A DNA stretch of 8,492 nt from Candidatus Kapaibacterium sp. (GTDB lineage Bacteria > Bacteroidota > Ignavibacteria > Kapaibacteriales > UBA2268). Positions 1-4,931 of the stretch are shown here, piece by piece. The stretch spans positions 1-8,492 of the forward strand of contig JAQUZU010000074.1 in the NCBI GenBank assembly GCA_028691175.1, read 5' to 3'. The notes below the pieces were generated by a model. The model was not told the origin of the DNA, searched no databases, and worked only from the letters and a program-made list of their open reading frames with translations. How positions within the stretch are numbered: position 1 is the first letter of the stretch; every line of letters begins with the position of its first letter. The position numbers and the translations under genes were made by a program.

Positions 1-20
1 TACAAGGACACATTAAAATC

Positions 21-25
21 GGAGG
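21..25 (+). promoter_or_regulatory. Shine-Dalgarno-like ribosome binding site of the exported-protein gene
   Basis: GGAGG lies four bases upstream of the ATG at 30. The spacing is short but usable. It stands out because the other genes in the window start behind A/T-rich leaders without such a motif, and it supports this ATG over the internal Met16 codon. Confidence 0.5.
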
Positions 26-29
26 AAAA

Positions 30-1292
30 ATGATCTGTCGCACCGGTTTCCCGGTTAAGTCCGCTTCCCTGTTAATGTCGTTTGTTGCGACATTTTTACT
101 ATTTGGAAACACATTATTTGCAAGGACGGAGGAACACCACCTGTTGTTAGACGGCTCCGAAACGCTGTCGCAGTTTGGACTGGACTCGCTCGGCAATTGG
201 TGGGCAATCACGCAGCCATACAGCGAGCAATACCGCGTCTATATCAATGGCGAAGAATCCGACACTTACCTTACGCTTACCGGCTTGCAATTTGCCTCCT
301 CCGGCGAGCACTGGGCATATTTCGGCGAAGACCACACCGGCTGGGCAGTTATCGCAGACGATACAGTCATCACTTTAAACGCCTCCGCTCCCGGGCAAAT
401 TCATTTTAGCCGCATAAACGATTTATTGACCTATTCTTATATTGCAAACGGCTTGGAATATATCGTTATCGGCGATGAAAAAATTTCGACATATCAAAAA
501 ATCGGCGATTATTATATCAGTCCAAACGGTAAACGTTACGCATATATGAGCCAACGCGGAAGCAGTTACGTGATGAACATTAACGGACACGAAACTCAAT
601 TATACGACGAAATAAAGCCAATCGGATTCTGGCATGACGGAAAATTCCTCTACGCTGCCTGCTACGGCAATCTCTGGGAACTATATAAAGACGATGAACC
701 GATTAGTGAGCAATACGCGGCAATTCCGGAGGCAGTCATCAACGCAGACGGAACTTCTGCCGGTGCAATCGCGAAGTTGCAATCAGGCTATTATTACTCG
801 ATTTTGCTGAACGACGACTACTACGACATTCTCACAAGCAGCGAATACGACGCGATGTCAGACATTGTAATTCATCCGTATGACGCACTAATTGCCTGCA
901 AAGCCGAGTTAAACAACTCTTACTATATGCTGATGAACTCAACGGAATACCCGTCGGAAGAGAACGCCGGTGCCCCGCAATTCACGTATGACGGCTCGGA
1001 AATGTTTTTCCTCGGCTGCAGAGTTTCGTGCTTTCTCAGCGTAAACGGCAAGAAAATTAAAGTTCCAAATCAGCTCGATCCGGGATATTCTATCGCAAAA
1101 AAACCCGGCAGCCCGACAATTTGCTTTCCGACCAGCACCACGCTGACTATGCAAAACGTCGAGACAAACGAGATAAACGGCTCTCTGCTGATTGATTTGA
1201 TTACATATCCGATTTATAACAGAATTTCCGGGGCTTACGAAACTTTGGGCAGTATCAATAACCGCTTATATTTAATGAGGTTACAGCCATAA
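30..1292 (+). CDS. Exported protein of unknown function, beta-propeller-like (PD40/WD40-type repeats)
   Basis: I do not recognise a named family. The 420-residue product begins with a plausible Sec signal peptide: basic residues R4 and K10, a hydrophobic core at about 12-26, and a possible cleavage after A31 (TLFA/RTEE). The mature part is rich in Tyr, Asp, Asn and Gly. It repeats a pattern typical of TolB/PD40-like beta-propeller blades, a 'Ser/Asp-x-Asp/Asn-Gly-x-x-x-x-Tyr/Phe' turn followed by a strand and an 'hxhNG' turn. Examples are at about 88-99 (FASSGEHWAYFG), 163-175 (ISPNGKRYAYMSQ), 200-212 (FWHDGKFLYAACY) and 318-329 (FTYDGSEMFFLG), with NG turns near 73, 186 and 340. No catalytic motif, lipobox or C-terminal sorting domain is evident. 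The start is supported by a GGAGG sequence at 21-25, four bases before the ATG, and by the signal peptide directly after it. The protein is probably periplasmic or secreted. The propeller fold is inferred from pattern only. Confidence 0.85.
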   Translation: MICRTGFPVKSASLLMSFVATFLLFGNTLFARTEEHHLLLDGSETLSQFGLDSLGNWWAITQPYSEQYRVYINGEESDTYLTLTGLQFASSGEHWAYFGEDHTGWAVIADDTVITLNASAPGQIHFSRINDLLTYSYIANGLEYIVIGDEKISTYQKIGDYYISPNGKRYAYMSQRGSSYVMNINGHETQLYDEIKPIGFWHDGKFLYAACYGNLWELYKDDEPISEQYAAIPEAVINADGTSAGAIAKLQSGYYYSILLNDDYYDILTSSEYDAMSDIVIHPYDALIACKAELNNSYYMLMNSTEYPSEENAGAPQFTYDGSEMFFLGCRVSCFLSVNGKKIKVPNQLDPGYSIAKKPGSPTICFPTSTTLTMQNVETNEINGSLLIDLITYPIYNRISGAYETLGSINNRLYLMRLQP

Positions 1293-1335
1293 GCGCAAAT
1301 TAATTCGATAAGATGCAAAAAAAGTAAAAAATTTC

Positions 1336-1366
1336 TTTGCAATTTAACGAAAATTCCGTAATTTTG
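1336..1366 (+). promoter_or_regulatory. Bacteroidota-type promoter of the SRP RNA gene
   Basis: A TTTG box (-33) at 1336-1339 is followed after exactly 19 bp by TAATTTTG (-7, consensus TAnnTTTG) at 1359-1366. The first base of the SRP RNA closing stem is at 1372, so transcription would begin at about 1370-1372. The -7 box is preceded by TTCCG, a string shared with the other two promoters in the window. Confidence 0.85.
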
Positions 1367-1371
1367 TATTC

Positions 1372-1470
1372 GGGTTAAGTGCTGAAACATCTACATGATT
1401 CCCAACTCCGCCAGGTCCGGGAGGAAGCAACGGTCAGAGTTTTTGTAGAGTGTTTCAGAGAGCTTAACCC
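1372..1470 (+). ncRNA. ffs: Signal recognition particle RNA, small bacterial type (4.5S)
   Basis: This is the RNA core of the bacterial signal recognition particle. It binds Ffh and helps deliver nascent membrane and exported proteins to FtsY. The 99-nt segment folds into one long hairpin. GGGTTAAG (1372-1379) pairs with CTTAACCC (1463-1470), and CTGAAAC (1382-1388) pairs with GTTTCAG (1452-1458). The apical domain IV carries the conserved Ffh-binding core, with CAGGTCC at 1412-1418 and GGAAGCA at 1423-1429. The apical tetraloop is GGGA (1419-1422), which fits GNRA but differs from the common GGAA. There is no Alu domain, as expected for the short form found in most Gram-negative bacteria. 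It has its own promoter immediately upstream. Confidence 0.95.
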
Positions 1471-1479
1471 ATTTTTTAT
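1463..1479 (+). terminator. Probable intrinsic termination signal at the SRP RNA 3' end
   Basis: The 3' arm of the SRP closing stem (CTTAACCC, ending at 1470) is followed directly by ATTTTTTAT, with six T residues at 1472-1477. The RNA's own long hairpin plus this U-run could serve as an intrinsic terminator. No separate terminator hairpin with a U-tract is seen before the next gene. Confidence 0.5.
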
Positions 1480-1480
1480 A

Positions 1481-1527
1481 TTCCGAGGGGAATTATTTCC
1501 TTTTGTATGCCGGATTCTTCCCCGGAA
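1481..1527 (+). repeat. Imperfect inverted repeat in the leader of the ABC genes
   Basis: TTCC (1481-1484) and GGGGAA (1487-1492), separated by a GA bulge, can pair with TTCCCCGGAA (1518-1527) across a 25-nt loop. It lies between the SRP RNA and the ATPase start codon. There is no trailing T-run, so it is not a standard terminator. It could be an operator, a leader RNA structure or chance. Confidence 0.35.
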
Positions 1528-1550
1528 CATGATTTGAACTCATAAATATC

Positions 1551-2615
1551 ATGAAATCCATTACTTTAGAAAATATTTCAAAGTCATATCAAAAAAGCGA
1601 ATTTGCTGTTAAAAACGTAAATTTCAAAGCAGAAGAAGGCGAATTTGTTATTTTAGTCGGTCCATCGGGGTGCGGCAAATCTACAATATTGAAAATGATC
1701 GCAGGACTTGAAGAAATCACTGAAGGCAAACTTTATTTCGACGACCGGTTGATGAATTCCGCCACTCCCGCGGAGCGCAACATCGGAATGGTTTTCCAGA
1801 ACTATGCTCTTTATCCGCACTTAAATGTCTTCGATAATATCGCTTTCCCGCTTTCGATCAAAAAAACTGCTAAAAACATAATTCGCGAAAAAGTAACTGC
1901 TACGGCGAAAATGCTCGGTCTCGAGGATTATCTCGATAAAAAGCCGAAGCACCTGAGCGGCGGGCAGCGTCAGCGAGTAGCACTCGGACGTGCAATAGTT
2001 CGCGAGCCGGACGTATTTTTATTCGACGAACCACTTTCGAATCTCGATGCGAAATTACGCGTGCAAATGCGCACGGAAATTGTAAATCTGCACAGAAAAT
2101 TTGGAGCGACGTCAATTTACGTAACGCATGATCAAACTGAAGCAATGACTATGGGCGACAAATTAATCGTAATGAACGATGGCGAAATTATGCAGGTGGG
2201 CACACCGAAAGAAATTTACGAAGCTCCGCAGAATATTTTCACCGCCTCATTTCTCGGAAACCCGCAAATTAATTTATTTGACGGAACACTAACGGGAAAT
2301 GTTTTTAAGTTTAACGCTGAAAGTACAGGCATTCAATTGCCCGAAAAAGCGACTTCAAGCGATTATTCCGAAAAAGCGACGCTCGGAATACGTCCGGAAT
2401 TTCTGCAAACAACTACATCCGACGAAAATTCTATCGCGACTAAAATTATTAACATCGAATATCTCGGACACGAAAAATTACTCTATTTCGACTTCGGCGG
2501 ACTAAAATGCCTGCGACAAAACGCGGACAGCGCATATTCGGTCGGCGACAAGATTCGCATTTCTCCGGATCGAAACAAAATTATTCTATTTGATCAAAAC
2601 GGAAACCGTTTATAA
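1551..2615 (+). CDS. ABC transporter ATP-binding protein, MalK/UgpC (carbohydrate uptake, CUT1) type
   Basis: This 354-residue ATPase would power import by an ABC permease on the cytoplasmic face of the inner membrane. All nucleotide-binding motifs are intact: Walker A GPSGCGKST (37-45), Q-loop Gln83 in VFQNYALYPH, signature LSGGQ (135-139), Walker B VFLFDE with catalytic Glu160, D-loop SNLDA (163-167) and switch His193. VFQNYALYPHLNV and GTPKEIYEAP (217-226) are typical of the MalK/UgpC/MsmK group. The C-terminal part (about 235-350) is the TOBE/OB-like regulatory region, including the RPEF string at 281-284. Length is near the usual 350-370. No permease or substrate-binding protein gene is adjacent, so it may serve a transporter encoded elsewhere or several transporters, as MsmK does. 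The start follows an A/T-rich leader with no Shine-Dalgarno. The next gene begins 11 bases after the stop, suggesting co-transcription. The transported substrate cannot be assigned. Confidence 0.93.
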   Translation: MKSITLENISKSYQKSEFAVKNVNFKAEEGEFVILVGPSGCGKSTILKMIAGLEEITEGKLYFDDRLMNSATPAERNIGMVFQNYALYPHLNVFDNIAFPLSIKKTAKNIIREKVTATAKMLGLEDYLDKKPKHLSGGQRQRVALGRAIVREPDVFLFDEPLSNLDAKLRVQMRTEIVNLHRKFGATSIYVTHDQTEAMTMGDKLIVMNDGEIMQVGTPKEIYEAPQNIFTASFLGNPQINLFDGTLTGNVFKFNAESTGIQLPEKATSSDYSEKATLGIRPEFLQTTTSDENSIATKIINIEYLGHEKLLYFDFGGLKCLRQNADSAYSVGDKIRISPDRNKIILFDQNGNRL

Positions 2616-2626
2616 TTTTATTTATC

Positions 2627-4567
2627 ATGCTTACAATTTCAAATTTATCGATACATTTTTCTAATCGCTATTTATTCGACGACGTAACATTTACAATTGG
2701 CGACACAGACCGAATCGGACTAATCGGGAAAAACGGTACAGGCAAGTCTACCCTACTTAAAATTTTATGTGGCGATGTTCAGCCGGAAAACGGCAAAATC
2801 ATTAAATCAAACGACTATACCGTCGGATATTTGCCGCAAGACGGAAACCTTGAATCTGAGCTTTCCGTTTTTGCAGAGTCAAAAAAAGCATTAGTCGAAA
2901 TTATCGATCTCGAACGCAAAATCTCGAAAATTACCGCTGATATTTCTGAACGAACGGATTACCAATCCGCAGAATACGAGAAATTATTAATTGACCTACA
3001 CTCCGCAACCGAACGTTTTGAGATACTCGGAGGCGATTCTGCAGACGCGAAAGTCGAGACGATACTTCACGGCTTAGGTTTTACAACATCTGAATTGACG
3101 CAGAAAGTAAATGAATTCAGTGGTGGCTGGCGCATGCGTATTGCACTTGCGAAAGTCTTGCTCAGCAATCCGGACTGCATTTTGCTCGATGAGCCGACAA
3201 ACCACTTGGACATCGAGTCTATCATCTGGCTGGAAAATTTTCTGAAAAATTATCGTGGTGCTGTGATGGTTGTATCGCATGATCGGCGTTTCTTGGACTC
3301 GGTTACGAACCGGACAATCGAAATTTCCGCCGGAAACGTGGTGCATTTCAATATTCCGTATACTGCTTTTATGGCTCGTCGTGCGGAACTTCGCGAGCAG
3401 CAACTATCCGCTTATAGAAATCAGCAAAAGCAAATCGAAGCGACCGAGAAATACATTGAGCGTTTTCGCTACAAATCTACTCTTGCGTCGAGAGTTCAAT
3501 CAAAAATCAAGCAACTCGACAAAGTTGAGCGAATCGAAATCGAAGAGGAAGACAATTCCGCTGTCAGAATCAAATTTCCGCCGGCACCGCATTCGGGTGT
3601 AATCGCCGTAGAAGTCAAAAATATGACAAAATATTATGGCGAAAAACTCATTCTGGAAGATATTAACCTTGTAATCGAACGTGGAGAAAAAGTAGCATTT
3701 GTCGGCAAAAACGGCGAGGGCAAAACCACTCTCACCCGCGTAATCGCACACGAAACCGACTACGAAGGCACTGCAAATCTCGGCCATAATATCAGCATGG
3801 GTTACTTTTCGCAGCATCAGGCAGATTTGTTAAATAAGGAACTGACTGTGTTTCAGACGATCGATAACGCAGCCATAGGCGACATGCGGACAAAAGTTCG
3901 GAGTATTCTTGGAGCGTTTCTGTTTAGTGGCGATTCAGTCGATAAAAAAGTAAAAGTCCTGTCCGGCGGCGAGCGCTCGCGGCTTGCTATGGCGAAATTA
4001 TTGCTCGAACCGCATAATCTGCTGATTCTCGATGAGCCTACAAACCACTTGGATATCTCGAGCAAGGATATTTTGAAAGACGCGTTGAATTCTTACGAGG
4101 GCGCGCTGATAGTTGTATCGCATGATCGTGATTTCCTGCAGGGGTTAACGCAGAAAACCTTCCATTTCGGCGGACATAAAGTAAAAGAATATCTCGGCGG
4201 AATAGACTATTTCCTCGAAAAACAGCACATCGAATATTTGAACGAAGTCGAACGCAAGAGCAAAGAAGAAGCACAAGTAAAGCCGGTTTATGACGGGAAA
4301 TCCGCAAAGGAATCCCGCGAGGAACAAAAGAAAATTCAGCGCGAGCAGAACAAAATCAAGAAGATTATCGCAGACATCGAATTGCACATTTCGAATTGCG
4401 AGACAGCTATTGCGGAAATTGAAGCAAAATTTACCTTGCCGGATATTATCGCTCATCCGCTAAAACTTAAAGCTTTGCAAACCGAATATGACAATGAAAA
4501 GCGAACTTTAGACAACTTAATGCTTCGCTGGGAAGAAGCAAACACGGAATTGGAAAAAATCGTGTAG
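2627..4567 (+). CDS. ABC-F family ATPase, YheS/YdiF type (ribosome-associated translation factor)
   Basis: ABC-F proteins are soluble tandem ATPases that bind the ribosomal E site and act on stalled or drug-bound ribosomes; they are not transporters. This 646-residue protein has two complete nucleotide-binding domains and no membrane segments. Domain 1 has Walker A GKNGTGKST (34-42), the variant signature FSGGW (164-168), Walker B CILLDEP with Glu189, and His218. Domain 2 has Walker A GKNGEGKTT (360-368), signature LSGGE (445-449), Walker B LLILDEP with Glu470, and His499. The ABC-F linker (about 240-322) includes the conserved FRYKSTLASRVQSKIKQLDK segment at 280-299. A C-terminal charged coiled-coil extension spans about 560-646, as in Uup, YheS and YdiF. 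Both catalytic glutamates are present, so it should hydrolyse ATP. A role in antibiotic resistance cannot be excluded, but the overall form resembles housekeeping members. It follows the MalK-like ATPase by 11 bases and precedes a tRNA promoter. Confidence 0.93.
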   Translation: MLTISNLSIHFSNRYLFDDVTFTIGDTDRIGLIGKNGTGKSTLLKILCGDVQPENGKIIKSNDYTVGYLPQDGNLESELSVFAESKKALVEIIDLERKISKITADISERTDYQSAEYEKLLIDLHSATERFEILGGDSADAKVETILHGLGFTTSELTQKVNEFSGGWRMRIALAKVLLSNPDCILLDEPTNHLDIESIIWLENFLKNYRGAVMVVSHDRRFLDSVTNRTIEISAGNVVHFNIPYTAFMARRAELREQQLSAYRNQQKQIEATEKYIERFRYKSTLASRVQSKIKQLDKVERIEIEEEDNSAVRIKFPPAPHSGVIAVEVKNMTKYYGEKLILEDINLVIERGEKVAFVGKNGEGKTTLTRVIAHETDYEGTANLGHNISMGYFSQHQADLLNKELTVFQTIDNAAIGDMRTKVRSILGAFLFSGDSVDKKVKVLSGGERSRLAMAKLLLEPHNLLILDEPTNHLDISSKDILKDALNSYEGALIVVSHDRDFLQGLTQKTFHFGGHKVKEYLGGIDYFLEKQHIEYLNEVERKSKEEAQVKPVYDGKSAKESREEQKKIQREQNKIKKIIADIELHISNCETAIAEIEAKFTLPDIIAHPLKLKALQTEYDNEKRTLDNLMLRWEEANTELEKIV

Positions 4568-4591
4568 CATTCAAAATTTTTGCGAAAATGT

Positions 4592-4622
4592 TTTGTATTT
4601 TAAATAAATTTCCGTAATTTTG
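4592..4622 (+). promoter_or_regulatory. Bacteroidota-type promoter of tRNA-Lys
   Basis: TTTG at 4592-4595, a 19-bp spacer, then TAATTTTG at 4615-4622. The first tRNA base is at 4626, only four bases past the -7 box. If the element is centred near -7, the predicted start coincides with tRNA G1, implying little or no 5' leader. Confidence 0.85.
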
Positions 4623-4625
4623 AAT

Positions 4626-4699
4626 GCTTCCTTAGCTCAGCTGGCTAGAGCATTTGACTCTTAATCAAAGGGCCGTGGGTTCGAGCCCCACAGGGAGCA
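4626..4699 (+). tRNA. tRNA-Lys (anticodon CTT)
   Basis: A complete cloverleaf of 74 nt. The acceptor stem is GCTTCCT (4626-4632) with AGGGAGC (4692-4698), including one T-G wobble. The D stem is GCTC with GAGC. The anticodon stem TTTGA/TCAAA encloses the loop CTCTTAA. The anticodon CTT (4660-4662) decodes AAG. The T arm is GTGGG-TTCGAGC-CCCAC. The discriminator base is A4699. The CCA end is not encoded (the next bases are CTA), so it must be added after transcription. A promoter lies immediately upstream and a terminator immediately downstream, making it a stand-alone unit. Confidence 0.97.
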
Positions 4700-4705
4700 C
4701 TAATC

Positions 4706-4736
4706 AAAGACACTTCTATCGAGGTGTCTTTTTTTT
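4706..4736 (+). terminator. Rho-independent terminator after tRNA-Lys
   Basis: A 10-bp stem pairs AAAGACACTT (4706-4715) with AGGTGTCTTT (4722-4731) around a six-base loop, followed by an uninterrupted T-run through 4736. It begins seven bases after the tRNA and should end the tRNA transcript before the next promoter. Confidence 0.9.
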
Positions 4737-4749
4737 GTTACTGTACTGT

Positions 4750-4780
4750 TTTGTATTATTAATTTTTTTCCGTATTTTTG
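4750..4780 (+). promoter_or_regulatory. Bacteroidota-type promoter, probably of the glycyl radical enzyme operon
   Basis: TTTG at 4750-4753, a 19-bp spacer and TATTTTTG (TAnnTTTG) at 4773-4780. The 38 bp at 4747-4784 match the tRNA-Lys promoter region (4589-4626) at 32 positions by eye, including the AATG that follows the box. The predicted start is at about 4784, giving a leader of about 148 nt before the enzyme gene. No other good promoter lies between here and 4932. Confidence 0.75.
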
Positions 4781-4783
4781 AAT

Positions 4784-4832
4784 GTTGCCCAAACTCAGTT
4801 GGCACGAAGAAGTAGATAGAATTGTAACTTAA
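4784..4832 (+). other. tRNA D-arm-like stretch or mini-ORF directly after the promoter
   Basis: The segment starts where a tRNA would start relative to the duplicated promoter. It contains CTCAGTTGGC (4794-4803), which matches the D-arm string CTCAGCTGGC of the neighbouring tRNA-Lys (4636-4645) at 9 of 10 positions. The stems of a full cloverleaf do not form. Alternatively, an ATG at 4782 opens a 16-codon frame (MLPKLSWHEEVDRIVT) ending in TAA at 4830-4832. Either a decayed tRNA copy or a leader peptide is possible; neither is established. Confidence 0.35.
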
Positions 4833-4864
4833 TTAGTGAATTACATCGAAATCGACAAACAGCC

Positions 4865-4895
4865 ATTTTGCCGAACATTGGCAGTCCGGCAAAAT
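4865..4895 (+). promoter_or_regulatory. Hairpin in the leader of the glycyl radical enzyme operon
   Basis: ATTTTGCCG (4865-4873) pairs perfectly with CGGCAAAAT (4887-4895) around a 13-nt loop. A competing smaller hairpin can form between TGCC (4869-4872) and GGCA (4880-4883). There is no T-run after it, so it is not an ordinary terminator. Its place 36 bases before the start codon suggests an operator palindrome or a translational control element, but no known riboswitch is recognised. Confidence 0.5.
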
Positions 4896-4931
4896 AATAG
4901 AAAATAATCCTCAACAAACAATAAAACAATT

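Noticed and set aside
1314..1341. A/T-rich imperfect hairpin (TGCAAA with TTTGCA) after the exported-protein gene, a possible terminator.
   Set aside because: It has a mismatch, is almost all A-T, lacks a following T-run, and overlaps the -33 box of the SRP RNA promoter.
1502..1536. Possible promoter for the ABC genes: TTTG at 1502-1505 and ATTTG ending at 1536.
   Set aside because: The spacer is 23 bp and the TA of TAnnTTTG is missing, so it is much weaker than the three accepted promoters.
1507..1545. A 12-codon frame (MPDSSPEHDLNS) before the ATPase gene.
   Set aside because: It is too short, with no ribosome-binding signal and no regulatory codon run; chance is the best explanation.
3074..4456. 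Several minus-strand open frames of 70-109 codons opposite the ABC-F gene.
   Set aside because: They lie entirely opposite a well-supported gene and show no recognisable domains; they are shadows.
4571..4596. CAAAA/TTTTG inverted repeat after the ABC-F stop as a terminator.
   Set aside because: The stem is weak and interrupted, consists nearly all of A-T pairs, and overlaps the tRNA promoter.
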